Part shown: positions 35,993 to 44,963 of the stretch, in pieces | How the letters are laid out: every line of letters begins with the position of its first letter | Numbering within the stretch: the stretch's first letter is position 1 | Assembly: GCF_014189455.1 (NCBI RefSeq) | Contig: NZ_CP050296.1 | Coordinates: 5,142,001-5,206,000, forward strand | Source of the DNA: Mesorhizobium huakuii | GTDB lineage: Bacteria > Pseudomonadota > Alphaproteobacteria > Rhizobiales > Rhizobiaceae | Direction: 5' to 3' | Length of the DNA stretch: 64,000 bases | Program-made: the position numbers and the translations under genes | The notes under the pieces: model-generated | What the model saw: the letters and a program-made list of their open reading frames with translations, nothing else | Told to the model about the DNA's origin: nothing | Database searches by the model: none

Positions 35993-37165
35993 ATGAACAT
36001 CAAGAGCCTTCTTCTCGGCTCCGCTGCGGCCCTGATCGCAGTTTCCGGTGCGCGCGCCGCCGACGCCGTCGTCGTCGCCGAGCCGGAACCCGCTGAATAC
36101 GTCAAGATTTGCGACGTCTACGGCGCTGGCTACTTCTACATCCCCGGCACCGAAACCTGCCTGCGCATCGGCGGCTATGTCCGTTACGACATCGGCGGCG
36201 GCGACATCGGTTCGTTTGACGGTGCGACAAGCGCCGATCACAGGGATGGTAGCAGCAACGACACCTGGTTCAAGAAGGCCCGCTTCACGTTGAAGACCTG
36301 GACTGGCCAGGAAACCGAACTCGGTACCTTGAAGACCTACACCGAAGTCCGCTGGAACTTCGCCAACCATCAGTCCGACTTGGGTGCTGACCCTGACGGC
36401 CCCGGTCCGCTCACCAACTCGCTCAATGAGGCCGGCAACAGCACCTCGCTGAACTTCGCCTGGATCCAGCTCGGTGGTCTCCGCGTCGGTAAGGACGAAT
36501 CGGCCTTCAATACGTTCATCGGCTACGCCGGCAACGTCATCCAGGATACGCTGGTTCCGTATGGTGATTTCGACACCAACGTCATCCAGTACTACTTCGA
36601 CGCTGGCAACGGCTTCTCGGCCGTGGTCTCGCTCGAAGAGGGCTCCGGTTTCCATACGATCGACAGCTACGTTCCGCATGTCGTCGGTGGCGTGAAGTGG
36701 ACTCAGGGCTGGGGCGCGATCACCGGCGTTGTGTCATACGACAGCAACTACGAAGAAGTGGCCGGCAAGGTTCGCTTGGACGTGAACGTCAACGACGCCA
36801 TCCAGCTGTGGGTCATGGGCGGTTACGGCTCCGACAGCAACCTCTCCGACGATGCCGGCAATGCGTTCGACGCGCACGGCCGCGGCTTCTACAAGCAGTG
36901 GGGCGGCAACTGGGCAGTGTGGGGCGGTGGCACCTACAAGTTCAACGAGAAGACCTCGTTCAACGCCCAGATTTCGTATGACGAGTGGAAGAATCTCGGC
37001 GTCGCCGCGAACATCGCCTACGACATCGTTCCCGGCATGACGATCACGGCCGAAGTCGACTACCTCAATGCAGGCAAGTTCGACGACGCCGACTTCTCCA
37101 ACTGGACCGGTGCAACCAAGAAGAGCAGCGTCGGCGGTCTCCTCCGCTTCCAGCGCTCCTTCTAA
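35993..37165 (+). CDS. Omp2/RopA-type outer-membrane porin, paralogue 2
   Basis: 390-residue porin with the same layout as its neighbours: signal peptide ending ARAA, EPAEYVKICDVYGAGYFYIP, and a terminal LLRFQRSF strand. It differs from paralogue 1 mainly in surface-loop segments such as FDGATSADHRDGSS and DPDGPGPLTNSLNEAGN. The ATG at 35993 follows GGAGGTCAGAAA. A strong terminator follows. Porin 1 and porin 2 diverge around tRNA-Ser and the GIY-YIG gene, as a pair of inverted repeats. Confidence 0.95.
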   Translation: MNIKSLLLGSAAALIAVSGARAADAVVVAEPEPAEYVKICDVYGAGYFYIPGTETCLRIGGYVRYDIGGGDIGSFDGATSADHRDGSSNDTWFKKARFTLKTWTGQETELGTLKTYTEVRWNFANHQSDLGADPDGPGPLTNSLNEAGNSTSLNFAWIQLGGLRVGKDESAFNTFIGYAGNVIQDTLVPYGDFDTNVIQYYFDAGNGFSAVVSLEEGSGFHTIDSYVPHVVGGVKWTQGWGAITGVVSYDSNYEEVAGKVRLDVNVNDAIQLWVMGGYGSDSNLSDDAGNAFDAHGRGFYKQWGGNWAVWGGGTYKFNEKTSFNAQISYDEWKNLGVAANIAYDIVPGMTITAEVDYLNAGKFDDADFSNWTGATKKSSVGGLLRFQRSF

Positions 37166-37190
37166 GGGCTGGTTCCTTACAGGTGAAATC

Positions 37191-37227
37191 CAGCCCGGGC
37201 GCACAAACGCCCGGGCTGTTTTTGTTT
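37191..37227 (+). terminator. Rho-independent terminator of porin 2
   Basis: CAGCCCGGGCG (37191-37201) pairs with CGCCCGGGCTG (37208-37218), followed by TTTTTGTTT. Confidence 0.92.
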
Positions 37228-37453
37228 CGTGACTGGGTCAACGCAACAGAAGGAACAGGGGGAATCGGTAGCTGAATAAATCCGCGGGACGATGTCGTGG
37301 GATCCGTTGATGGGCGGATGGGATCACAACCGCGTGATTAAAATCTCTTGAAAGGACGCTTCCAAGCGGATAGGGCTGATCTATCCACTCGGGGGTGTGA
37401 TCAATTATGACCAACGAAGCGATTCAAGAGGGTAGCCCCCGGATCCGTTTTCG

Positions 37454-38482
37454 ATGTTTTCTTCTCAGAACTCAAAGATCAAGTACACCTACAACAAGAT
37501 AAGAGAAGTAAAATCGTACAGGGTCGGAGAGCTTTTTTCAGCTTACCGGGATATACTTTGGGATGATGGGCGGCATAAATACAATGTCAGCTCTTTCATC
37601 GGCGAGATAGACGAGATCCTCCTTGGGGAGCGTTTCAGCGCCTTTGACCAAAGTACCCTTGATAACCTTATCGGCACCTTGCGCCAGCGCGGCAACAGCA
37701 ATGCAACCATCAATCGAAAGATGGCTGCCCTCAGCAAACTGCTGCGCAAGGCTTACAAGATGGGAGATATCCACAGCCTGCCCGAGTTCCGCCGCCAGAA
37801 GGAGCGGGCGGGGCGGATTCGCTTCCTCGAGAGGGAGGAAGAGGCAAGGCTGTTCGCTGCCATCAGAAGCCGCAGCGAGGATGCCTACAGGCTTTCGGTT
37901 TTCCTGGTCGACACCGGATGCCGCCTTGGCGAAGCACTCGGACTGATCTGGAATGACATCCAGGAACATCGCGTCTCCTTCTGGATCACCAAATCCGGCC
38001 GCAGCCGCACCATTCCGATGACCGAGCGGGTCAAGGAAGTCATCAAACTGCCTCCGACCGAAGGCCGCCGGCCCAAAGGCCCGTTCACCAAACTTAGCCA
38101 GGCACAGTTCCGTGCGATCTGGAACGAGGCGAAAGCCGAAGTTGGCCTTGGCGCCGACGATCAGGTCGTGCCGCACATCCTGCGCCACACCTGCGCCTCG
38201 CGCCTTGTCCAGGGCGGCATCGACATCAGGCGCGTGCAGATGTGGCTTGGTCACCAGACCTTGTCGATGACCATGCGCTATGCCCATCTGGCCACCAACG
38301 ATCTCGATGGCTGCGTCGTGGTGCTGGAAACGCCGAGAAGCGAAGAGTCGCCGCGCGGTGCCGAAAGCTCGGTGTTTTCGTCTCCATTGACCGCGGCTTC
38401 GACGCCAAAGCGGGGCCAGACAGGCGAGGCGGCCGCGGCGAAGCCGGCCAAAGCGTCCGGGAAAAGCTCGAAGGCTAAATAG
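37454..38482 (+). CDS. Tyrosine recombinase (phage-type integrase family)
   Basis: 342-residue site-specific recombinase. An N-terminal core-binding domain (about 20-110) precedes the catalytic domain (about 115-285), with the conserved Arg in TGCRLGEALGL, Lys in the SFWITKSGRSRTIPMT hairpin, HILRHTCASR, GHQTLSMTMRYAH (His and the catalytic Tyr). The C-terminal ~55 residues are a low-complexity Lys/Ala/Ser tail. No excisionase, phage or conjugation genes are beside it. It lies 1.9 kb from tRNA-Ser, a common attachment site, but I see no attachment repeats. The ATG at 37454 lacks a clear ribosome-binding site. Codon use in the first ~90 codons is more A/T-rich than the rest. Confidence 0.92.
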   Translation: MFSSQNSKIKYTYNKIREVKSYRVGELFSAYRDILWDDGRHKYNVSSFIGEIDEILLGERFSAFDQSTLDNLIGTLRQRGNSNATINRKMAALSKLLRKAYKMGDIHSLPEFRRQKERAGRIRFLEREEEARLFAAIRSRSEDAYRLSVFLVDTGCRLGEALGLIWNDIQEHRVSFWITKSGRSRTIPMTERVKEVIKLPPTEGRRPKGPFTKLSQAQFRAIWNEAKAEVGLGADDQVVPHILRHTCASRLVQGGIDIRRVQMWLGHQTLSMTMRYAHLATNDLDGCVVVLETPRSEESPRGAESSVFSSPLTAASTPKRGQTGEAAAAKPAKASGKSSKAK

Positions 38483-38556
38483 TTCCCCTGGCTGCATATA
38501 CTGTCATGATGATCCCAGGACCAGATCTGGTCTTGGGGTTTACTTTGTTTGGTCCA

Positions 38557-38604
38557 GAGCATGATGCCGAAAGTGTGAAGCGGCTTTCGGACGACATCAT
38601 GCTC
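38557..38604. repeat. RIME-like palindromic repeat
   Basis: GAGCATGATGCCGAAAGTGT...ACGACATCATGCTC, related to 9163-9210, downstream of the recombinase. Confidence 0.85.
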
Positions 38605-38612
38605 CAACTCCA

Positions 38613-38660
38613 ATGCATATCGTCTAGAAGTGACCTCGGTTTTGGGAGAACGACATGCAT
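38613..38660. repeat. ATGCAT...CGACATGCAT palindromic repeat, isolated copy
   Basis: Palindrome beginning ATGCATATCGTC and ending GAACGACATGCAT with TAGAACAAAGACC after it. It is a diverged copy of the unit tandemly repeated three times at 41955-42120 upstream of dapA. Confidence 0.8.
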
Positions 38661-38676
38661 AGAACAAAGACCTAGA

Positions 38677-38712
38677 CTAAAGCGCGTCGCATAGATCCGT
38701 TCAGACGCGACG
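38677..38712. repeat. CGTCGC...GCGACG palindromic repeat
   Basis: ACTAAAGCGCGTCGCATAG then ATCCGTTCAGACGCGACG: imperfect palindrome adjoining the previous two repeats and ending near the stop of the alpha/beta hydrolase. Together 38557-38712 is a composite mosaic repeat. Confidence 0.7.
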
Positions 38713-38716
38713 AGCC

Positions 38717-39601
38717 TTAGCGCTCAGCCCGATCAAGGAAGGCCGCTATATCGGCGGGCAGGTTGCCGGTTTCGAGGAATGGCGCGTGACCTTGGCTGTC
38801 GACCGTGATCGTTTCCATCGCCGTGTGGTGCTCACGCATCTGCCGCATGGTGTCCGCGGAGAGCACTCGCGAATTGGCGCCGCGGATGGTGAGCAAGGGA
38901 ATGGCCGCCAGTGCCTCGAATTGCGGCCACAAGGCGGGCAATGGCTGCGACAGGTCGATATTGGCAACCGTGTCGACCAGTTTCGGGTCAAAATCCGGCA
39001 ACAGCCCTTGATCCGTGTCGCGGTAGAGCGCCGACACCATCCGTGTCCAGTCGGCGTCGGTGAGCATGGGAAAATCCTTGCCGTGAACGCTGCGCTGGGC
39101 ATCCACCGCCTCGGTGAAGGTTCTCGGCTTCGGCGCTCGTTCGAGATAGGACTGGATGTGGGCGAGACCGGCCGGCGCGATCACCGGCCCGATATCGTTG
39201 AGAACAATGGCTTTCAGCGCGGCCGGCCGCAAGGCGCCAAGCACATGGATGATCAACCCGCCGCGTGAGGTGCCGATGAAAGCCGCCTCCTCGATGCCGA
39301 GTGCGGCCAGTCCGGCAAGGATGTCGCCAGCCTCGACGCCGACATTATAGTGGCTGACATCGGGATCGTGGGCCGATTGTCCGCGTCCGCGATAGTCGAA
39401 GGCAACCACCTGGCGCGCTACCGGAGATCGCGTCGAAAGATACAGTGCCAGCTCATGAAAATCCCGTGCGTTGCGGGTCAGGCCAGGCAGGCAGACGACC
39501 GGCCAGTGTCCGGAATTCGCTTCGCCATAGACGCGCGCATGAAGTCTCAGTCCATCCGGCGCGCTGTAGAAGCAGTCGGAAAAAACTTCGGTGCTCGACA
39601 T
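38717..39601 (-). CDS. Alpha/beta hydrolase
   Basis: 294-residue alpha/beta-hydrolase-fold protein. The nucleophile elbow GTSRGG (Ser about 110), oxyanion region CLPGLTRNARDFHELA, and the catalytic His in SQGHAPFLE near the C-terminus are clear; the acid is likely the Asp in LLPDFDPKLVD or later region. The substrate (ester, lactone or amide) is not indicated. ATG 39601 has GGGAG 10 bases upstream. It has its own promoter; its neighbour on the minus strand is slt, 109 bases away. Confidence 0.9.
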   Translation of the reverse strand: MSSTEVFSDCFYSAPDGLRLHARVYGEANSGHWPVVCLPGLTRNARDFHELALYLSTRSPVARQVVAFDYRGRGQSAHDPDVSHYNVGVEAGDILAGLAALGIEEAAFIGTSRGGLIIHVLGALRPAALKAIVLNDIGPVIAPAGLAHIQSYLERAPKPRTFTEAVDAQRSVHGKDFPMLTDADWTRMVSALYRDTDQGLLPDFDPKLVDTVANIDLSQPLPALWPQFEALAAIPLLTIRGANSRVLSADTMRQMREHHTAMETITVDSQGHAPFLETGNLPADIAAFLDRAER

Positions 39602-39674
39602 CTGAAATGACTCCCTGGCCGGATCGTCTCCGACTGCTACAGACGAGGGCAGGGATGGTCAAATGAAGGTCTTC

Positions 39675-39698
39675 CCTTCTCCCACAAGGGGAGAAAGG
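39675..39698. repeat. Short palindrome near the slt stop
   Basis: CCTTCTCCCACAAGGGGAGAAAGG, same family as 2191-2213; located 12 bases past the slt stop on the minus strand. Confidence 0.6.
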
Positions 39699-39709
39699 AC
39701 AAAAAGGCC

Positions 39710-41740
39710 TCAGCTGCGCCCGTTCACCAGGTCGCCGACAATGTCGTATTTGCCGGAAATGCGCATCTTGTAGACCTCGTAATTCTCCATCACGCGCTGC
39801 ACGTAACTTCTTGTTTCCGTGTAGGGAATCCGCTCGATCCAGTCGACCACCGCATCGATGTCCTTGCCGCGTGGGTCGCCGTATTTCGCCACCCACTGGC
39901 TGGCCCGGTTGGGGCCGGCATTGTAGCCGGCGAAGGTCAGCACATAGGAGCCGTTGAAGCGATCGAGCTGCTCGCCAAGGAAGGCTGAACCGAGTGTCGC
40001 GTTATAGCCGGCGTCGGTGGTCAGGCGTGCCTGCGAAAACTGCAATCCGGCCTTCTTCGCCAATTGCTTGGCGGTTCCCGGCATCAGCTGCAGCAGCCCG
40101 CGCGCGCCGGCACTTGATACGGCGCCGACATTGAACTCGCTCTCTTGCCGGGCGATTGCATAGGCCAGTGCCTTGCCCGAGCCGGAAATATTGGCCGAAT
40201 CAGGGATGACGCCGAGCGGATGCGACAGCGCGCCGACATCGATGCCGCGTGCCCCGGCGATCTTGCCGACCTTCAACGCCATGAAGTGGTTGTCCTGCTT
40301 TTCGGCAAGGACAGCGAGCAGCGCCAGTTCGCCCGGGCTGGTCAACTGCCCGGCAAGGTCGCGATAGAGCGTTTCGGCATAGCGATCATAGCCTGCCTCC
40401 TGCAGCCGCTTGATGGCGCTGACGGCTTCGCGGCCGGCAAAATTCTGCCGGTCGGCGGCACTGGGCGTGGGATAGACGATGTTGAGTGCCTGCCGGCCGA
40501 CACGTTCGGCGGCAAGCTGGCCGTAAAAGGTCGTGCCGTAAGTGGCGGCGCGCCCAAAATAGTCCTTGGCATTGCCGGGGCCGCCGACTTCCGCGGCACG
40601 GCCGAGCCAGTAATAGGCACGCGACAGGGTCATCGGCCCCTGGGCAAGATCGGCGATGCGCGAAAAATGCGTTGCGGCGAGCTTGGGGTCGTTGAGGCCG
40701 CGCAACGCGTACCAGCCGGCATGGAACTCGGCCTCCGCTGCATTGGCGGCACTTTCGGTGGCATGCGTGGCGACAATTTTATACGCCGTCTTCATGTCGC
40801 CCTGGTCGACCAATTCGCGCGACAGCACTCGGCGCTCGACCCACCAGGCGTCCGGATCGACCAGAGCCTCGCGGTCCGTCGGCGCCTTCATCACGACGGC
40901 GGCGGCGCCGGCAAAGTCCTCCTGTTTGCGCAGGTATTCTGCCTGCGCGAAGAAATAGCCGGCCGAACGCTGGGATGCCGGCACCGCCTTCAGCTGTTTC
41001 AGCGCATTCTTGTCGCCTCTGTCGGCCGCGGCCCAGGCCTCGGCAAACTGTTGGGCGCCGGCAAGGCCAGCGACGCGCAGCGCGGAATTCACCCGATCGG
41101 CATAGAACATACGGTCCATGCGAAAACGGTGGTCGGCGGCAGGGATCAGACTGCCGAATTCCTTGATCAGCGCCGTCTCGTCCTTGGCTTCCAGGATCGT
41201 GGAGCGCCAGAACGGCGACAGCACCGAGCGTGCCGCCTTGACATTGTTCGTCGCCACATAGGCGCGGGCGAGAACCATGACGCCTTCGAATGTCTGCGGC
41301 TGGCTGCCGTCGAATGCCGCAATGACGATGTCGGGGGCGGGGTTCTCGCTATAGAGCGCCCGCTCGCTGTTCTTGCGCAAGGCAATTGTGCCCGGCCAGT
41401 TGGGCAGCATCTTCGCAGCGGCGGCAATGTCGCCGCTCGGCACCTTGTCGCCGCCGTAAAGCGCGATCGCCCAGGCCAGTATATGCTGGTCGAGCGATTG
41501 AGCGGGAAGCGTGTCACGCACGCCACGGGCGGTAGGAATGTCTCCGGCCGCCAGTGCATCCAGCCCGCTTTTCAACAGCGCAACGCTGAGCGAGGGGGCC
41601 TGCTGCGCATTGTCCTGCGGGCTCGGCATCGGGATCGCCGAGGTGACCCGCGCATCGACGCTGCCGCTGATCGCCACGCCGGGCATCAGCGCGGCGATGG
41701 CGCCAAGCAGCGCGAAGAGGTGGGGCCGACGGGTCGGCAT
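39710..41740 (-). CDS. Soluble lytic murein transglycosylase
   Basis: 676-residue periplasmic peptidoglycan-cleaving enzyme. A signal peptide (LFALLGAIAALMPGVAISG) leads a long alpha-helical superhelical domain (about 50-510). The SLT catalytic domain follows (about 520-650): the catalytic Glu in ARQESEFN near residue 536, then SSAGARGLLQLMPGTA and FAGYNAGP. It cleaves the MurNAc-GlcNAc bond, forming 1,6-anhydro products. Divergently placed beside dapA, as usual in rhizobia. Confidence 0.94.
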   Translation of the reverse strand: MPTRRPHLFALLGAIAALMPGVAISGSVDARVTSAIPMPSPQDNAQQAPSLSVALLKSGLDALAAGDIPTARGVRDTLPAQSLDQHILAWAIALYGGDKVPSGDIAAAAKMLPNWPGTIALRKNSERALYSENPAPDIVIAAFDGSQPQTFEGVMVLARAYVATNNVKAARSVLSPFWRSTILEAKDETALIKEFGSLIPAADHRFRMDRMFYADRVNSALRVAGLAGAQQFAEAWAAADRGDKNALKQLKAVPASQRSAGYFFAQAEYLRKQEDFAGAAAVVMKAPTDREALVDPDAWWVERRVLSRELVDQGDMKTAYKIVATHATESAANAAEAEFHAGWYALRGLNDPKLAATHFSRIADLAQGPMTLSRAYYWLGRAAEVGGPGNAKDYFGRAATYGTTFYGQLAAERVGRQALNIVYPTPSAADRQNFAGREAVSAIKRLQEAGYDRYAETLYRDLAGQLTSPGELALLAVLAEKQDNHFMALKVGKIAGARGIDVGALSHPLGVIPDSANISGSGKALAYAIARQESEFNVGAVSSAGARGLLQLMPGTAKQLAKKAGLQFSQARLTTDAGYNATLGSAFLGEQLDRFNGSYVLTFAGYNAGPNRASQWVAKYGDPRGKDIDAVVDWIERIPYTETRSYVQRVMENYEVYKMRISGKYDIVGDLVNGRS

Positions 41741-42150
41741 GATCTCGTGTCTTTCCCCTAATCCAGCATTCTACCAGCCGGCGAAGATGCCTCGAAGCCT
41801 AAACTTAGGTCGTGAAGGGCTCGTAAACAAAGAGTTATCGAGGCCGTTCGAATTGCGCTTGCTGGCACCATGGCAATGCTTGCCGCGCAACCATGTCGAG
41901 ACTATGGTGCGCCGCTTCGCTTTCGGTTAGAAGGCGCGCACGACGAAAACACCAATGCATGTCGTCCAAAAGTGGATACCGGCTTTGGGCAACGACATGC
42001 ATAAACCAAAGATGCATGTCGCCCAAAAGTGGATACCGGTTTTGGGGACAACGACACGCATAAACCAAAGATGCATGTCGCCCAAAAGTGGATGCCGGTT
42101 TTGGGGACAACGACATGCATAAACAAGGAAGTCCCAAGGAGTTGGACGAC
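41741..42150. promoter_or_regulatory. slt-dapA intergenic region with tandem repeats
   Basis: 410 bases. The left ~200 bases should hold the divergent slt promoter; there is no gene. From 41955 to 42120 it is almost entirely a tandem repeat (next entry), ending 16 bases before the dapA ribosome-binding site AAGGAG (42136-42141). Confidence 0.6.
41955..42120. repeat. Three tandem ~58-bp palindromic units
   Basis: Units start at 41955, 42012 and 42071, each beginning ATGCATGTCG(T/C)CCAAAAGTGG and ending with CGACA(T/C)GCAT after a G-rich stretch, followed by AAACCAAAG spacers. Each unit is itself an imperfect palindrome. The same unit occurs singly at 38613. Confidence 0.92.
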
Positions 42151-43034
42151 ATGCTGAGAGGCTCGCTTACTGCGCTCGTGACACCGTTCGAAAAGAGCGG
42201 GCGTTTCGACGAGAAAGCCTTTCGCGCGTTTGTCGAATGGCAGCTCGCAGAAGGCACGACAGGCTTGGTTCCCGTGGGCACGACCGGCGAGTCGCCGACG
42301 CTGTCGCACGATGAGCACCGCCATGTCGTCAAGGTCTGCATCGAGGTGGCCAAGGGCCGCGCTCCGGTCGTCGCCGGCGCCGGTTCCAACAACACCGCGG
42401 AAGCCGTCGGCCTCGTGCAATACGCCGAAAAAGGCCGGCGCCGATGCCGCCCTGGTCGTCACCCCCCTATTACAACAAGCCAACGCAGCGCGGCCTCTAC
42501 GAGCATTTCGCTGCCGTCGCCAGGGCGACCAAGCTGCCGATCATCATCTATAACATCCCGCCGCGCTCGGTGATCGACATGATGCCGGAGACGATGGGCC
42601 GGCTGGCGCACGACTTCAAGAACATCGTCGGCGTCAAGGATGCCACCGGAAAGGTCGAGCGTGTGTCCGAGCAACGCATGACCTGCGGCAAGGACTTCAT
42701 CCAGCTTTCCGGCGAGGATGCCTCGGCGCTCGGCTTCAACGCCCATGGCGGTGTCGGCTGCATCTCGGTGACGTCGAATGTCGCCCCGCGGCTCTGCGCC
42801 GAATTCCAGGAAGCGACGCTGTCCGGCGACAGTGCCAAGGCGCTCGAGCTGCAGGACCGTCTCTTGCCGCTGCACAAGGCGATCTTCCTGGAGCCCGGCG
42901 TGTCCGGCGCCAAATACGCGCTGTCGAAGCTCGGTAAGGTCGAGAATGTGCTGCGGTCGCCGCTTGTCACGGTCGAGGAGTCGACCGCCGCGAAGATCGA
43001 TGCGGCGATGAAGCACGCCGGCTTGATTAATTGA
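42151..43034 (+). CDS. dapA: 4-hydroxy-tetrahydrodipicolinate synthase, two +1 frameshifts
   Basis: First committed enzyme of diaminopimelate/lysine synthesis, condensing pyruvate with aspartate semialdehyde. The ATG at 42151 follows [19 protein letters not shown] and [10 protein letters not shown] are in frame up to QYAEK at about 42427; then A5 at 42428-42432 (expected A4) and C6 at 42462-42467 (expected C5) shift the frame. YNIPPRS and the Schiff-base Lys in VGVKDATG follow in the last frame. With both extra bases removed the protein is 293 residues, the family size. Since DapA is needed for cell-wall synthesis, sequencing error is much more likely than gene loss. Confidence 0.96.
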
Positions 43035-43059
43035 GGATGAGGCGCCACCTCTCCACATC

Positions 43060-43539
43060 ATGAATCAAGTCAGAAAAGCCGATCCCAACAACAAGACCGT
43101 TGCGGAAAACCGCAAGGCGCGGTTTTCCTATGAGGTGCTCGACACGATCGAGGCCGGCTTGGTGCTGACCGGCACCGAGGTCAAGTCGCTGCGCCAGGGC
43201 CAGGCCAACATCCAGGACAGCTATGCCTCGGTGGAGGGCGGCGAGATCTGGCTGATCAATTCCTACCTGCCGGAATATCTGCAGGCCAACCGCTTCAACC
43301 ACGAGCCCAGGCGACGCCGCAAACTCCTGCTCAACAAGCGCGAGATGGCCAAGCTGTCGCAGAGCGTCGACCGTGAAGGCATGACGCTGGTGCCGCTAAA
43401 AATCTATTTCAACGACCAGGGCCGCGCCAAGCTCTTGCTCGCCGTCGGCCGCGGCAAGAAGCTGCACGACAAGCGCGAAACCGAGAAGCAGCGCGACTGG
43501 TCGCGTGAGAAGGGCCGACTCTTGAAGGAGCGCGGGTGA
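43060..43539 (+). CDS. smpB: SsrA-binding protein (trans-translation)
   Basis: 159-residue protein that brings tmRNA to stalled ribosomes. Family landmarks: [45 protein letters not shown] and the C-terminal basic tail [18 protein letters not shown], all as in SmpB. It lies 25 bases after dapA, the typical rhizobial order, and is probably cotranscribed. Confidence 0.97.
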   Translation: MNQVRKADPNNKTVAENRKARFSYEVLDTIEAGLVLTGTEVKSLRQGQANIQDSYASVEGGEIWLINSYLPEYLQANRFNHEPRRRRKLLLNKREMAKLSQSVDREGMTLVPLKIYFNDQGRAKLLLAVGRGKKLHDKRETEKQRDWSREKGRLLKERG

Positions 43540-43626
43540 GGAACATCGCGCGGTAGCCCTAGAAAAGCCTGCTTGGCTTTCAAGTTTCGTGCAAGCGCGG
43601 TCGGCAGATGCCAGAGGGGGGCAGCC

Positions 43627-44337
43627 TTGAAGAACCGGATCATCCTCTGGGGATCGGTCACTTTGGTTTTTGCAGCGCTGGCCGTGGCCGGTGGCTTCAT
43701 CTACTTCCACACCTATTCTCCCGACCGTGGCAAATATCCGGTCAGGGGCATCGACGTCTCCCATCATCAGGGCCAGATCGACTGGCAACGCGTTGCTGCC
43801 GACGATGTCGCCTTCGCCGTCATCAAGGCGACCGAGGGCGGCGATCATGTCGATCGCGCCTTTGCCACCAATCTGCGTGAGGCTCGTGCGGCTGGCATCG
43901 CTGTCGGCGCCTATCATTTCTTCACCTTTTGCCGGCCCGGCGCCGACCAGGCGAAGAATTTCATCTCGGTCGTGCCGCAAGATCAGCCCTTGCTGCCGCC
44001 GGTCGTCGACGTCGAGTTCGGCGGCAACTGTCCGCAACGTCCATCGCCCGAACAGTTGAATGCCGAACTCCAGGCTTTCCTTGGCCCCGTCGAGGCGGCG
44101 TTCGGCAAGACGGCAATCGTCTATCTGACCGATGAGGCTGAGGCCGCCTATGCCGGACAGATCGCCGCTCGCCCGCTCTGGCTTCGCTCGCTGCTGATGG
44201 AGCCGGACCGCCACGACTGGATCTATTGGCAATACCACAACAGGGGGCGCGTGGACGGTATTGTGGGTGACGTCGACCTCAACGTTTTGCAGGGCGGGCC
44301 GGAGAAATTGGCGGCGCTGTTTGCATCAGCACATTGA
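43627..44337 (+). CDS. GH25-family lysozyme-like protein with N-terminal membrane anchor
   Basis: 236 residues. One N-terminal hydrophobic segment (about 7-27) is followed by a glycoside hydrolase 25 domain: RGIDVSHHQGQIDW (first catalytic Asp), KATEGGD, and PVVDVEF with the acidic pair, ending with the WIYWQYHNRGRVDGI segment. It likely cuts the MurNAc-GlcNAc bond in peptidoglycan from the periplasm. Start: a TTG at 43627 with GAGGGGGG five bases upstream; an upstream in-frame TTG at 43573 has no such site. It is downstream of smpB on the same strand. Confidence 0.88.
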   Translation: MKNRIILWGSVTLVFAALAVAGGFIYFHTYSPDRGKYPVRGIDVSHHQGQIDWQRVAADDVAFAVIKATEGGDHVDRAFATNLREARAAGIAVGAYHFFTFCRPGADQAKNFISVVPQDQPLLPPVVDVEFGGNCPQRPSPEQLNAELQAFLGPVEAAFGKTAIVYLTDEAEAAYAGQIAARPLWLRSLLMEPDRHDWIYWQYHNRGRVDGIVGDVDLNVLQGGPEKLAALFASAH

Positions 44338-44490
44338 GGTCTTCCGGCCGACGCGATCAGGGCCACATGCCCGAATCAGTTTCTTCGAAAATCGAACTAT
44401 GCTGTTGCAAATATTGACGATCCGGCTGCTGCCGGCATCGTCAAACCACGTGGTTGCACGTCCCGCCATTGCTGAGCAGCTGCCGCCGCT

Positions 44491-44853
44491 TCAAGCCGCG
44501 GCCTGGGATATCTCCGGCGCTAGCGTCACGTTCGCATCGCCCCACGCTTTCAACGCTGTGATCACCGGTTCCAGGCTCCTGCCGCGCGGCGTCAGGCTGT
44601 ACTCCACCTTCGGCGGCACTTCCGGATAGATCTTGCGGGCAATCAGTCCATCGGCTTCTAGTTCGCGCAACTGGTTGGTCAGCATGCGCTGCGTGCAGTT
44701 TGGAATGCGCCGACGGATCTCGTTGAAACGCAGCGTGCCCTCGAACAGATGGTAGAGCACGACACCTTTCCACTTTCCGTCGATATAACGGAGCGTTCCC
44801 TCGACAGTGCAGCCGGGGCTGCAGTCGAATCGCTCATGGCGAATGCGCGGCAT
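44491..44853 (-). CDS. HxlR-family regulator, possible redox sensor
   Basis: 120-residue winged-helix regulator: TLRYIDGKWKGVVLYHLFEGTLRFNEIRRRIPNCTQRML cut through the helix-turn-helix. Cys11 and Cys15 lie in FDCSPGC at the N-terminus, and Cys53 in the recognition region; redox-sensing relatives such as QorR and YodB use an N-terminal Cys. It is divergent from a quinone-reductase-like gene (44964), the usual target of QorR-type regulators. Function as its repressor is inferred. Confidence 0.9.
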   Translation of the reverse strand: MPRIRHERFDCSPGCTVEGTLRYIDGKWKGVVLYHLFEGTLRFNEIRRRIPNCTQRMLTNQLRELEADGLIARKIYPEVPPKVEYSLTPRGRSLEPVITALKAWGDANVTLAPEISQAAA

Positions 44854-44874
44854 AACGGTATCCTTTTCGAGACT

Positions 44875-44891
44875 ATGTGCTTTATATGTGC
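44875..44891. promoter_or_regulatory. Direct ATGTGC repeats in the HxlR/oxidoreductase promoter
   Basis: ATGTGC at 44875-44880 and 44886-44891, one helical turn apart (11 bases), within the 110-base divergent promoter region. Candidate regulator binding site. Confidence 0.4.
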
Positions 44892-44963
44892 ATTCTTGCG
44901 CTTCGCGTACATAATCCGCATCTCAGCCCCACACAACGCTCAACAGCAATCGCGGAGACCAGA

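Noticed and set aside
37218..37453. A start for the recombinase upstream of 37454 (ATG near 37407)
   Set aside because: It is in another frame and terminates quickly.
41955..42120. CRISPR array
   Set aside because: The three repeats follow one another with ~10-base spacers of identical sequence; there are no unique spacers and no cas genes.
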